A DNA stretch of 64,000 nucleotides from Mauremys mutica (Eukaryota > Chordata > Testudines > Geoemydidae). The DNA is taken from NCBI RefSeq assembly GCF_020497125.1, contig NC_059073.1, forward strand, positions 142,299,012 through 142,363,011, in the 5' to 3' direction. Every line of letters begins with the position of its first letter. The stretch's first letter is position 1. The translations under genes were made by a program, and so were the position numbers. The notes under the pieces are model-generated. The model saw only the letters and a program-made list of their open reading frames with translations. It did no database searches and had not been told where the DNA came from. Shown piece after piece: positions 10,301-21,780 of this stretch.

Positions 10301-10470
10301 TATTTCTAACTAATTCTCCCTGTTGAAATCCTTCAGCTGGATGTGAAATTACGATCGCACTTAAAATTTCTCTTTACCTAAGGCCAAAGAAAGACCACAC
10401 AATGAGGTTAATTGCTGCTACAAACAGTACTACAGCCTGAGGCTAATAGCTGTGGGGAGACTGACACTGA

Positions 10471-12700
10471 GGCCTGGTCTACACTAGGCGTTTAAATCGG
10501 TTTTAGGAGCGTAAAACCGATTTAACGCCAAAACCGTCCACACTAGGAGGCACCTTATATCGATTTTAATGGCTCTTTAAACCGGTTTCTGTACTCCTCC
10601 CTAACGAGAGGAGTAACGCTAGTATCGGTATTAACATATCGGATTAGGGTTAGTGTGGACGCTGATCGACGGTATTGGCCTCCGGGAGCTATCCCACAGT
10701 GCACCAGTGACCGCTCTGGACCGCAATCTGAACTCGGATGCAGTGGTCAGGTAAACAGGAAAAGCCCCGCGAACTTTTGAATATTTCCTGTTTGCCCAGC
10801 GTGGAGCTCCGATCAGCACGGGTGGCGATGCAGTCCGAAATCAAAATAAAAAAAAGAGCTCCCGCATGGACCATGCGGATGTGATCGCTGTAAGGGCAGG
10901 CAAATCCGTTCTATCCGTTCTATCAGCGCTCCGTTACAGAAGATGAAATTCAGAATCCTTTTTTAAAAATCTCCAGACAGACGCCATAGCAGGGACTCAG
11001 CGCACTGCAGCGTGACAAGCGTAACGGAAAGCCAAAGAATCAAATGGATGCGCATGGACTGGAGGACTGAAGCTATCCCACAGTTCCTGCAGCCTCCTAA
11101 AATTATTTGCATTCTTGGCTGAGCTCCAAATGCTTCTAGGATCAAACACAGTGCCCGCGGGTCAGGGCATAGCTTGGCAATCTACTCACCCACCCCCCAC
11201 CCACCCCCAGAAGCGAAAGGTAAAACAATCCTCTGACTCTTTTACATGTCACCCTATCTTTACTGAATGCTGCAGATAGACGCGATAGTGCAGCACTCAA
11301 CACCAACATCCTTGCTCCCCCCCCCCCCGCCATGGGCGGCTGATGGTACAAAAGGATGGAAATCCATCTTCATCATCAGCATAAGCTGATCGTACAAAAT
11401 GATGGAAATCCATCCTCATCATCAGCCTCAGCTGATGGTACAAAAGGACTGGTAACCGTCCTCGTCATCAGCCTATTGGCCCTAATTTTTTCTGGTGGAT
11501 GGATGGTGCAATATGGCTGGTAACCATCCTCATCATAGCAACAGGGGGCTGAGCTCCATCAGCCCCCACCCTTCATGTGTAAAGAAAAGATTCAGTTGCC
11601 CCTGGACTAGCAGTGGGATGCTGGGCTTCTCTCCTACACACTGCTTAATGTCCTGTCTGGACTATCATAGCAGCTGGAGGCTGCCTTCCACTCATTTCTC
11701 ACTAACAAGTCAGTGTGTCTTATTCCTGCATTCTTTATTAATTCATCACACAAGTGGGGGGACAATGCTACGGTAGCCAAGAAAGGCTGGGGGAAGAACG
11801 GAATCAACAGGTGGGGTTGTTACAGGAGCACCCCCTGTGAATAGCATACAGATAATAATTTCTGCGGGCTCTGACACAGAGCAGGTGGTTCTCTAGCACA
11901 CTTGCCTATATTAGGCAGCACTGATTCTATTTTTAGATACCAAAAAGGAGGGATTGACTCAGGGAGTCATTCCCAATTTTTGCTTTTGCGCCCCTGGCTG
12001 ATCGGCCAGGGGCACTTATGACAGCAGCCAATGGTACAAAACGATGGAAGGTGCAATATGGCTAGTAACCACTCTTGGCTTTTGCACCCCTGGCTGATTG
12101 ACCAGGGGCACTAGCAGCAAATGGTACAAAAGGACTGGTAGCCATGATCATCCTCAGTTCCAATTTATGGAAGGGTTTGGATGGTGCAATATGGCTAGTA
12201 ACCATCTCTGCTGTCATGCAAAAGCAAAAGCATGCTTCTGTGTAGCGCTGCTGAATCGCCTCTGTGAGCGGCATCTAGTACACATACGGTGAGAGTCACA
12301 AACGGCAAAAAAAGCTCCATGATTGCCATGCTATGGCATCTGCCAGGGCAATCCAGGGGAAAAAGGCGCGAAATGCTTGTCTGCCGTTGCTTTCCCAGAC
12401 GAAGGAGTGACTGACGACATTTACCCAGAACCACCCGCGACAATGATTTTTGCCCCATCAGGCACTGGGATCTCAACCCGGAAGTTCCAAGGGGCGGGGG
12501 AGGCTGAGGGAACTATGGGATAGCTAGGGAATAGCTACCCACAGTGCAACGCTCCAGAAATCGACGCTAGCCACGGACCATGGACGCACACCACCGATTT
12601 AATGTGCTTAGTATGGCCGCGCTCCACCCGATTTTATAAATTCTGTTTTACAAAACCGGTTTATGCAAATTCGGAATAATCCCGTAGTGTAGACGTACCC
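10471..12700. mobile_element. 2.23-kb PIF/Harbinger-like non-autonomous element, TGA duplication
   Basis: Ends are GGCCTGGTCTACACTAGGCG and (complement of right) GGGTACGTCTACACTACGGG, flanked by TGA at 10468-10470 and 12701-12703. The subterminal region is rich in 'accgatttaa/aaccggttt' words. From memory, fuller turtle relatives carry a frame for a Myb/SANT-like protein, the usual Harbinger accessory protein. The corresponding part here (about 10690-11130) is broken and encodes no such protein. Internal tandem repeats occur at 11339-11475 and near 11982-12140. The copy at 1-498 is the same family. Confidence 0.8.
11339..11475 (+). repeat. Three 46-bp tandem repeats inside the Harbinger-like element
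   Basis: Units start at 11339, 11385 and 11431, each opening 'gctgatSgtacaaaa' and closing 'catcatcagc'. The period is exactly 46 bp. Looser echoes ('gatggtgcaatatggctggt', 'aatggtacaaaa') continue at about 11500, 12031 and 12117. A separate 96-bp duplication with 'gcttttgcRcccctggctga' starts at 11982 and 12078. Confidence 0.8.
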
Positions 12701-13640
12701 TGAGGATACAGGAGTACAAGGTTTTTGAAGGGTGTTTGTGATTGCTGGGAAAAGTCATAGACACTGACTTGGCATAAGGGACAGAGCTAGAGAGACATGA
12801 GCACAGGAGCTTTGGTAACCTGATATTCTGTTACCAATCTGCAGATAAAACGAAAGATTAAATGGGTTTCTATATAGCACATTGTCATGACGAAGCTCTC
12901 TTGGGGAGGATGGATGGTTGGATAAATAGTTTTTCATTCTCTGCTCCATTAATGAATCCAAGGCAGGTTTTTTACACATATCACAACGCAACCAACGGAC
13001 TGATCTATGTAGCAGAGTGGAAGCAGTTAGAACCAAGTTGGCACTGCTAATAGGAAACCCATCACTACTTACAAACCCACTACTACATCCCAGTTAATGA
13101 AGAGAAAGAGGAATTGGCGGGGAATGTCATGTATAAATGCACCCGATCGGTTTCCTGAATTTATATAGCATTTTCACCAGTAACCTCAGCAGAGATTCCA
13201 GGGAGTGAATGGACAATGGAGACCCCTCAACCCAACATGGTCCCCATCCAGCTTAGAGTTAAGGCCGGGGGAAGAGTGGGGGAGTTTGCACTAGAACTGC
13301 GCATGCTTTAAACACCCTTTCAGGTATTTAAGTGGCCCGTAAGATCTGAGGGAGCTTTTCAAAGGTACAAATGGAAGTTAGTCACCCAGCTTCTGTTGAT
13401 TTTCAACAGGACTCAAGTGCTTAATTGCTCTTTGAAAACTTCATTTTTTGAACCTACAGTAAGTCTTGATAGAGCTTCTGTTGAGAGAGGACATCACACT
13501 CCATGACTCATCCAGCACCTTTCACAAGCACAGCATTCAGTTTAATCAAAATAGAGGTCCGAGCTGTGCTGCCCCAGAACTGAGCTATTCACCAAACACT
13601 TATTGAGCTTATTGAAAATAATTCACCGTATTTCTTGTAA

Positions 13641-13742
<102 letters not shown>

Positions 13743-13914
13743 TAACATTTGTTGTACTTAAAGAAAAACAGCACCCGAACCCACAAACTTTCCAGGTCCC
13801 TTCTCCAGTGGGACTGAATGGTCGTGTCGCTGGGAAATGTCTGTCCCTGTTGTTATATACCAACGTGCCATCTCAGAAACAACCTTAGCCACTTGCATGA
13901 ACTTTGTTTGCAAC

Positions 13915-14160
13915 TGATTTCAGAGTAGCAGCCATGTTAGTCTGTATCCACAAAAGGAACAGGAGTACTTGTGGCACCTTAGAGACTAACAAATTTATTT
14001 GAGCATAAGCTTTCATGGGCTACAGCCCACTTCATTGGATGCATAGACTGGAACATACAGCAAGAAGATATTTATACATTCAGAGAACATGAAAAGGTGG
14101 AAGTAGCCATACCAACTGTAAGAGGCCAATCAATTGAGATGAGCTATCATCTCTGATATT
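13915..14160 (+). mobile_element. Penelope-like retroelement fragment
   Basis: 'ttcagagtagcagccatgtt' + 'agtctgtatccac', 'caggagtacttgtggcacct', 'gagcataagctttcatgggc'. This sequence is abundant in turtles and I recall it as the terminal part of a Penelope-like element. 50583-50713 is a second, fold-back copy. No coding capacity. Name not verified. Confidence 0.55.
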
Positions 14161-15684
14161 CATATGCAACTGAGATTCATAAGGGTTCAGATTCCTTTGG
14201 CTCAGAGCCCTGTTGACACGGTTAAGTTATACAGATCACATTGCAATAACAATTGTCCATCTATGCAGAAACTATCAATCAGATATTGTTTTGCTTTTAC
14301 AATTTTATGGCCACTTTCAGTTAGCTAGAGCCTTGGACGCAGAAGTAAAATGTACATGCATTTCTCATTGCTCAAAGACCTAGTTCTCCATCATACACTC
14401 CAAGGGTGAAATCCTGACCTCATTGAAGTCAATGGCAAAACTCCCATTGACTGTGATGGAGCCAGGATTTCACTCCATAATTTTAAAGTCAATTGGAGTT
14501 TTTCCTGTTCAGGGATTGGAGGTTGAGATCCAGGTTTTGTGTGTCTTAATTTGGAACCTCATAAATCTGTTGTTTCTCCAATATTAATTTCTAGCAGATG
14601 AAAAACCTCTCCATAATGGAAGGAGATAGGCATGAAATGCAGTGGGGTGGGGTATCTGTTCTCATGTTTTCTCTGTCTACAGCAGATCCTGGGCTCACAG
14701 CTTCATGAATAATTAATAGTATAGAATAGAAGGAAGAAGCACAGATAATAGGTCTGCATCTATTCATGTGTTCTTATGATTACACACATCTTCAGAGAAC
14801 GGGATAGTAAAATCCATTAAAATCAATGGACTTGTGTGTCCTACTTGAAGGTGAAAGGAGAAATGGTACAAGCTGAGGCACCAATACCAATGTTAACTTT
14901 TGCATTTCACGTATGAAGTGTTTTCTATTCCTATTTTTCTTCTGCTAAAACACACAGATTCATATGTGTAGTTTATATTCTAAAATACATATCAGAGTAC
15001 ATACAAGACATGCAATATGGGCAAGCTGATAAAATTGTAGAAACCATAAGTTTTGCATTTACTGACTTCTTGTGACTTTAATTGTGAAAACTTGCAACAT
15101 TAACAGTGCACTATCGTAGTCTGGGAGTGTATCTTTATATGCGTGTGCTTGTCTACATACACCCACACAATTATATGTCTATCTATAGCTAAATCAGTAT
15201 AACTGAGTCATCTATGAATTGTACTAATTATGTATACAGTTAGTAGACAGGGGGCCAAATTTATCCCTAGCATAAATCAGCTGAGTGCAGCAGTGTTCCA
15301 TCAGGAACATATTTGGCTCAGTTTGTTCATATTGGTGTGTAGCATTCAGAAGATTTCAGGAAACTCAACTAGACAAGAAACAGTGCTAACAACCATGTCA
15401 TATTTTTGGTATTGATCCATAGTTCTGTAATATTTGGCTGCCTATATAGTTTTCCATTGGCTGCCAAACCAATTGGGGGTAGGGCGTTTCTGAATAAAAG
15501 TATTGAAGGCAGAAAGTATTAAAGGTACTTGGTCTTGTACATTGATAAGCTAAAACTATGCTAGTTGAAAGATTCTGCCCTCAATTACACCTGGGAAAAT
15601 CCAGAGTAACTTCACTGAAGCCAACGGAGTTAGTAGCAATCTACATCATTATAACTGAGAGCAGCGTCCAGCCTTCCACGTGCA
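14161..15684. other. Intronic stretch, little recognised
   Basis: Mostly unassigned AT-rich intron. The only clear structure is a short palindromic repeat at 14406-14473: arms GTGAAATCCTG and CAGGATTTCAC around a 'caatgg...ccattg' core. The same words recur near 31378-31446. No gene-like frame. Confidence 0.5.
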
Positions 15685-15960
15685 TAGGAACGGCTATGCT
15701 GGCTCAGACCAATAGTACATCTAGCCCAATATCCTGTTTCTGACAATGGCCGGTGCCAGATGCTTCAAAGGGAATGAACAGGACGGGGCAATTCCAAATG
15801 ATCCATCCCCTGTCCCCCAATCCCAGTTTCTGGCAGATGGAGGTTTAGGGACACCCAGAGCATGGGGTTGTGTCCCTGGCTATATTAGCTAATAGCCATT
15901 GACCTTATTTCCTTGAACTCCGTGAATTTCTCTAATTGTTTTTGAACCCAGTTATACTTT
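15685..15960 (-). repeat. CR1 3' tail
   Basis: 'aggaacggctatgctggctc', 'tctagcccaatatcctgttt', 'aatgatccatcccctgtccc' and 'ttagctaatagccattgacc' follow the same order as the tail at 564-755 but reach further toward the ORF2 end. Confidence 0.8.
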
Positions 15961-16194
15961 TCGCCTTCACATACACAGCATTGATCCTGCTTTTCTTTAA
16001 CTGGTTTTGCATACAAATAAGTCCATGCAGTGGAGCAACTTGTCTAGACAGGGACACTCTGAAAAACCAGTCCAAATTAACTAAAGGTGTGAATTCAACG
16101 AGTGTTTGTTACTTAAATCACATTAAACCCCTGTGTGGATGCTGTCTTTCAGAATTAAAGTGGCCTTAATTTGGTTTAGTTTAATTCACTTGCA

Positions 16195-16638
16195 ATAGAG
16201 AACAAAAAGACGGTCGCTGCCTGAAAGAGCTTACACTCTACGTCATCTTACCTAGCAGTACATAGGGCCCACTCCTTGGTGGCATTTCCAGTTGTGCCAA
16301 TGGGAACTGGGTACAAGGACTGTAGGCCTGTTATGGGCCTATGGCGCATCTGTGGGTATTTTATGGGCATTGCTGCTCTGGCACTTTATCAAATGCTTAG
16401 TGAAGCCTGCGGGGCCATTTCCTGAAGTTTGTGCAAATTTGCTACATTTTTCAGCTGCAAGCTGAACCTAAAGTGAGGGGGAAATAGCCCTAGAACTCGT
16501 GTGTTGAACAAGTGAGAGCACAGTAGATGCTGCCACTTAGAGAAAGTGTAATTGAATTAATGCAAAATAAATTCTCCTGCTTTGGGAGTCTGAGTACAGC
16601 CTAGTGGCTAACAAGGCAATCGGAATTAGGACTCGAGG
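16195..16638. other. Intronic stretch with a fragment of an unnamed repeat
   Basis: 16195-16250 ('acaaaaagacggtcgctgcc', 'agagcttacactctacgtca') is the distal part of the unnamed family also seen at 37205-37340. The rest is unassigned. Confidence 0.4.
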
Positions 16639-16962
16639 ATACATGTACACAGCAAAAAAAAAAACTGAAAAAAAAAAAACCCATAGCAGTGAGTCTGAGC
16701 CCAGGGTAATTGACTCAGGTTTTCAGGACTGGGGCTAACAAATAGCAGTCCAAATATGTGGGCTTGGGCTGAGGTCTGGGGTCCGAGACCCTCCCACCTC
16801 GCTGTGTTTCAGAGCCCGGATTCCAGTCCAAGCCCAAACGTCTATACTGCTATTTTAGCCCTGCAGCACAAGCCCTGTGCACCCAAGTCAGTTGACCCAG
16901 GCTCTGAGACTTGCTACCATGGGTCTTTTTTTTTTTTTTTTTTTTGCTGTGTAGACCTACAC
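16639..16962. mobile_element. Fold-back MITE with poly(A)/poly(T) in its arms
   Basis: Left arm 'acatgtacacagcaaaaa...acccatagcag' is mirrored on the right by 'ctaccatgggt(ttt...)tttgctgtgtagacctac'. The inverted pairing continues through 'agtgagtctgagcccagggt' and 'cccaggctctgagactt'. Both A/T runs (16654-16680 and 16925-16945) sit at mirrored places, so they are part of the element. No target duplication was settled. Confidence 0.7.
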
Positions 16963-17154
16963 ATGGGCTCTATGGCCACTAACTCAGTAGATGATCTAGA
17001 CTAGAGCAAGTTGTTTACCTTCTCTGTTCTTCAATTTCCTCCATCAGCAAAATTGGGAGGATCATAACACTTTGCTACCTATAAGAGAGGTGTGAAGCTG
17101 TGAGATCCTCAGACAAAAACCCTTGTAGTGTAAAGGACTGTAATGTTTTGACCT

Positions 17155-17345
17155 TTGGAGGAAGAATGGTTAAAGAACTGACCTGGGAGTCTTAAAACCG
17201 GGCTTATATTCCTGGCACAGACATCCGTGTGACCTTGGGCAAGTCCCTTAACTTCTCTTTGCTTTCCTCATATGTAAAGTGGAGTTGATGATAGCTACCC
17301 CACCCCGTGAGGCTAAATTCACTCAGGTGTGTGAGGGGCTCAGAG
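17155..17345 (+). repeat. MIR-type SINE
   Basis: 'tgtgaccttgggcaagtccc' followed by 'tttcctcatatgtaaagtgg' is the MIR core order. Old and diverged. Confidence 0.7.
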
Positions 17346-18179
17346 AGCGCAGTAAGATGCCAGTTCAATTAAATTTTAAAAGCATATAATTAAAAATTAT
17401 TTGTAATCAATTAATTAAAGCCAGTGAATAAAATAAGCCCTTTGAGATCTCTTCAGAGCTCCTTCTATTGTTCTCTGGTCACTTTTCCGGTGGAGGAAGT
17501 GGAAGCTGATGTTATAAACCCAGCACAGTCTAGGTTACCTTAAGGTTCACTTCTTTTCGTGGGCCGGCCCAGCACACATCAAACACTAGCTCATAAAAGA
17601 CATCCCCGCCTTGGTATGGTTGGCACCCAGCGCCGAAGAGACATCCAGCACGAAGGTTAGTGCTGAGTTGCTTGGAGTGGCAGTGTGGAAACAGCCATAA
17701 ATCCAGTCTGCAGCTCTCTGTGCCTCCCAGATACCTAAATACAGACACACCCCAGGGTCGGTGTTAATCGTTTATGTTCCCTAAAGACAAAAATAAAAAA
17801 TAAAATTCCCCTTCTCAAAATGAAAAATGGGGAAACCCTACAGAGGACACACAGAAGTTCTGCTTAACCAAACAGTGTGTTTTCTTTGCAACACATATCG
17901 CATCACAATGACATGAAATTTCCATAGATGTAAACAAGAGTCCCATGGTCAGGAAGACAGGACAGTTATGTGGTCTGGAGTCTGGCTGGAGAGCTTTGAT
18001 CTGGTTTCTTCCTTTGAATCACAGTCCTTACGTCAGGGATAGCTCCCCTTCAGAAGTGGGCAGGGAAGATGGTACATCCTGTCTGACATTCTGTTTGGCA
18101 TTTTCATGCAATTGTTTTTTTCAGCTGAGGCCACTGTTTCAGCATCATGTGTGTGCACAGAGCCATATGGCCACACCTT
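17346..18179. other. Intronic stretch, nothing assigned
   Basis: No repeat or gene recognised. A reverse frame at 17530-17748 is open for 72 codons with fairly balanced composition, but no domain is recognised and no splice logic supports it. Confidence 0.4.
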
Positions 18180-18310
18180 CATTCACCCCCATATACTTCT
18201 TCACACAGTCACCCCCCAACACACAATTCCACACACACACACACCCCACATTCACCCACCCACCCACACGCACACCTCCCCAGACAGACACCCACATCCA
18301 CACTCTCACA
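18180..18310 (+). repeat. C/A-rich simple repeat (CACA / CACCC)
   Basis: About 130 bp of impure (CA)n and CACCC units, e.g. 'ccacacacacacacacccc'. All three frames stay open because of this composition, giving overlapping spurious His/Pro/Thr frames. Confidence 0.85.
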
Positions 18311-18879
18311 GTCATGGGGTTTGTCAGCACTAAACATTAGCCAGCACGGTAAGGTTGAGAGAGTCTTCCTGGCATGAGTAAATTGGGCTGTGGCAAGTAA
18401 TTACCTTTGGCTGTGGCATTGATTGTGAGTAAGACACTCAGACCAGCCAGTGCAGTGGTGGCTAGCAGCAGCAAGGATGAGCTCTGTTCTTACCAGGTTA
18501 TGAAATCTTTGGTACGGCTTGGTGATTTGCAATCATGGGGTATTTCACAGAGATCTAGATGACGGATTTGTTTTTTATCCTGTTTTTGTCCTTTGTGCTG
18601 ACAGAAGGGGCTGGTACTTGAATGCTCCAGCCAGCAGGTCAGTAAACAGACCCAGGCTGCTGGCATCAATGATTCCAGGGAATCCTTGTGATTTTAAAGC
18701 AGAGCCGCAGCTGGTTTGAAAGTGCAGCCCTGATATGCTGGAGCCATGTGTAAACGCTGGGCTTTGCTAGCTTCAGAAGGCAGGAAACTCTCAGGGCTTA
18801 GCACTACTGCTGCATGGGGCAGGTCAGCTGCTGGCTTAGAAATTCTCTCCTGACCCTCCTACCCTCCTCTAAAGGACCC

Positions 18880-18991
18880 CCCTCCCCGCACTCCCGTGGA
18901 TCAAAGCAAGTGCAATATAACACAGTTTCACCTATAACGCAGTAAGATTTTTTGGCTCCCAAGGACAGCGTTATATCGAGGTAGAGGTGTA
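18880..18991 (-). repeat. DNA-transposon fragment with 'CCTCGATATAACG' end
   Basis: Read on the complement it begins TACACCTCTACCTCGATATA and continues through 'gccaaaaaatcttac' and 'gcgttataggtgaaa'. I recall this as a Tigger/mariner-like non-autonomous element of turtles. Only one end is present. Confidence 0.55.
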
Positions 18992-20096
18992 CTTTGTCCC
19001 TCATGTCTCCAAGCAGAAGCTCCCTATAACCAGACCTGAGATTTCCACATTGCAGTGCACTGAAACCATTCACATATAACCCTATCAACAAGAGTTCCAC
19101 CAGACACAAGGTCCTCATCCGCGGCTTCCACTGTAACCGCACACTTCCTAGAGCTGGGCGCCCTGCAGAACATTCAGTGGGGATGCTGGGGTCCAGACCT
19201 GATCTTTATAACTGAGCAGATCCCCCAAATCCAAACGCTCCCAGGCGTGGGAAGAACTCCAGTTCTGATACAAATCTGAGACGGGACCCATCTCTCATTA
19301 TTATCATTGGTCTGCCGTCTCCTCCTACCCCATAATGAAAGCAATGGCACGCCCACTTCCCCCTCTGCACTGGCTGATTCTCAGAGCAGTGCTGCATATT
19401 TTCATCTGCCACGCCACTTCGAGACATAGAGTCAGTAGCCTCTTTCATTGCTCTGCAGTCCGGATGCTATGTAGTGAGCGTAGGCAGCAGCGCAGGCTTG
19501 GTCAGTTAGCCTGGGAGTGAGATAACTAGAAAGCCCCACAGGGTCTCTTCCGAGTCCAGTAGCTTCAAAATGGATCCATTTTATATTCATTACCACTGAA
19601 TCCTGTCTTTCCTCCACCAGGAGAAACACTGCACAGTGTATTCTCAGGAAAGGCTTAGATAAGTATTTGGAGCCTCGCAGGCAAAAGGAATAGCTTGTAA
19701 AGAGTCACTTGAAATTTGCGGACAGGAGCCCTTGAGCATGTGTTATTTCTAAGAGCTACAAGGGGGCCCTTGTGAAAGCAATTTGCACCTTATTTCTCTC
19801 CATTTTCTTCTCCTCCCAAAAAAGAGTTGATGCCCAACCCCTTGGTGTAGCTACGTTAGTACACCCACTTGGTCAGCATAAAAGTATAAAGCTAAACAAA
19901 TAAAGCGATGCAAAGTAACTGAAAAGAATCTCTGTTTATTTTGGAGGCTGAAAAGTAATTGGACTAGATCCCAGGATAACACCACTTTCTTATAAGCAGT
20001 GCCTTGAAGAAATCAGTTCCTTTAAGCACTACCAGTCCATGAGCAGGGTGCCTCATGGTTCTTGCTTCAGCATTGCATTGCATAATTATTACTGTT
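18992..20096. other. Intronic stretch, nothing assigned
   Basis: No repeat with recognisable ends and no gene. The 19206-19640 part is richer in GC than its flanks. Confidence 0.4.
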
Positions 20097-20098
20097 TA

Positions 20099-20439
20099 CA
20101 GTAGAACCTCAGAGTTATGAACACCAGAGTTACGAACTGACTAGTCAACCACACACCTCATTTGGAACTGGAAGTACGGAATCAGGCGGCAGCAGCAGAA
20201 ACAAAACAAAAACAAAAATGGAAATACAGTACAGTACTGTGTTAAACATAAACTACTAAAACAATAAAGGGAAAGCAGCATTTTTCTTCTGCATAGTAAA
20301 GTTTCACTGCTGTGTTAAGTCAACATTCAGTTGTAAACTTTGGAAAGAACAACCATAATGTTTTGTTCTGAGTTACAGACATTTCAGAGTTACGAACAAC
20401 CTCCATTCCTGAGGTGTTTATAACTCTGAGGTTCTACTG
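20099..20439. mobile_element. Tc1/mariner (Tigger-like) MITE with TA duplication
   Basis: TIRs start CAGTAGAACCTCAGAGTTAT on both ends and match at 26 of 27 bases (ATGAACACC against ATAAACACC). They are flanked by TA at 20097-20098 and 20440-20441. The 341-bp copy has no transposase frame. The TA target site and CAGT terminus fit the pogo/Tigger branch. Confidence 0.9.
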
Positions 20440-20449
20440 TATTTACGGT

Positions 20450-20770
20450 GACTCCTGCAGTGTGCTAGGTAGACATTCAGGAAGGGCTGGTCCCTGCCCC
20501 ATGGAGCTCACAGCATATGGCTGTGACAAGTAGGCATAGGTTAGAAGAAAGAACAAGTAGGCAATAGGTATGGAAGTCAACTCCAGTAAGGGGTCCAGTG
20601 GATAACATAGTTGGTTAGGAGACCTGGGCTCCATGCCTACTTCTGTTACTGATCTGCTGTGTGACCTTGGGCAAGCCATAGCATCCCTCTGTGCCTCAGT
20701 TTCCCCCCCCCCCCCCTTTTTTTTCTATTTAGATTATAAGTTTTTGGGGGCAGGGACTGTCTCATACTAG
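20450..20770 (+). repeat. Unnamed repeat fragment followed by a MIR-type SINE
   Basis: 20455-20535 carries 'gtgctaggtagacattcagg' and 'ccctgccccatggagctcac' of the unnamed family. 20595-20770 is MIR: 'ctgtgtgaccttgggcaagc', 'gtgcctcagtttcccc', then a C/T homopolymer stretch and 'attataagtttttgggggca'. Confidence 0.65.
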
Positions 20771-20798
20771 AGCTATGGCTTCTTCACTGCAGAGCAGG

Positions 20799-21042
20799 TG
20801 TGGCTTGTGCATAGGGATAGCTAGCTAGTGATGGCTATCTCAGTACAAAATCCTGGTGGAGACAAGGCAGGAGGGTAATTTTTATTGACCTTGATGTAGC
20901 TAGTTGAGGTCAACCCTATACTGCCACCTGGGGTTTCCTTAGACCAGCTATATTGAGGTATAAACTACCTACGCTTTGTCCCCAACTAGGATTTTACACT
21001 GAGATCTCTCTCCAGCTAGCTATCTCAGTGTAAAAGCCACAC
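20799..21042. mobile_element. Fold-back MITE, arms over 100 bp
   Basis: Left arm GTGTGGCTTGTGCATAGGGA... pairs with the complement of the right end, GTGTGGCTTTTACACTGAGA... Pairing continues through GATAGCTAGCT, CTCAGTRCAAAATCCT and the 'tagctggtc/gtagctag' words toward the centre. The whole unit is 244 bp and could fold into one long hairpin. No clear target duplication. Confidence 0.7.
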
Positions 21043-21584
21043 CCTTCTTGTGCAATGCCAGTCTAGGATCTGGGTTTGTACAGGGTCTTGCACAATAGGG
21101 CCCTCATCTTGGCTGGGGTCTCCTGGTGCTGCTGTAATACAAATGACAAAGCCTTCCGGTTAAAGTGGGTTCTGTGATAACCGTAAGCAGCATGGCAGAA
21201 GAGGGACATAAATATGGCCAGGTATGTGTGGATGCACAATGAGAAGGAAGCAGAGTGGGGCCTGGGAGACAGGAGCATCTGGGCTCTCCAGTTCTGCCCT
21301 GTCTCTCCCTGTCAGTGCTCCTGGAACCAAAGTGGCAGAGGTCAGTATGGAAACCAGGTCACCATACATGGAGGATCCTTTGGAGCAGTGAGTCAGAACT
21401 GCCAAGGGGACTTAGGCTCAGCATTGCAATGCCTACCACTTAGGCGCCCTGGTGCCTAGTGGGCTCTGCTGCCCCAAATCAGGGGCTCAGGCTCCCTGTA
21501 CAATGCATGGGGAGAGTTAAGCCCCTAAGAATGGGATTCTCAGAAGCCCGCATGCTGAGTGGTGAGTTCCCTAACATTAAGCGC

Positions 21585-21780
21585 CAATTAATTATATAAT
21601 GAAATGGCTTCAGTACTTGCATTATTCAGAAAGATGTGGCAATCTTATGTTCATCTCCCTTATGAGTAAATCCTAATGCCTTCACAAAGAAATCAAATGC
21701 TTCTTTAAACCTTTCCCAGTTTTCTGCGGCATTTCTCGACGTTTTTAGAAATGTGGGAACTCTAATTGATCCCTCTTATT
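21585..21780 (-). pseudogene. Decayed Ty3/Gypsy-like gag fragment
   Basis: On the minus strand a frame reads VPTFLKTSRNAAENWERFKE and then AFDFFVKALGFTHKGDEHKI before it breaks. The spacing of ENW-RFKEAF, the following aliphatic stretch and D-HKIA resembles the start of gag-like proteins of Gypsy-type LTR retrotransposons. A stop and a frameshift follow at about 21625, after which the family-like sequence resumes in another frame down to 21590. No LTR, protease or RT lies nearby. It could also be a domesticated gag relic, but the breaks argue against function. Confidence 0.5.

Noticed and set aside
11338..11475. CRISPR-like evenly spaced repeats
   Set aside because: Contiguous 46-bp tandem units without unique spacers, inside a vertebrate DNA element.
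17530..17748. 72-codon minus frame with balanced composition
   Set aside because: No domain recognised and no conserved splice context; kept as unassigned.
18106..18377. Three overlapping His/Pro/Thr-rich frames
   Set aside because: CA/CACCC simple repeat read in different frames.
18804..19142. 112-codon minus frame starting MRLQWKPRMRTLCLVELLLI, signal-peptide-like
   Set aside because: It overlaps the DNA-transposon fragment 18880-18991, has no recognisable domain and no splice or promoter support.
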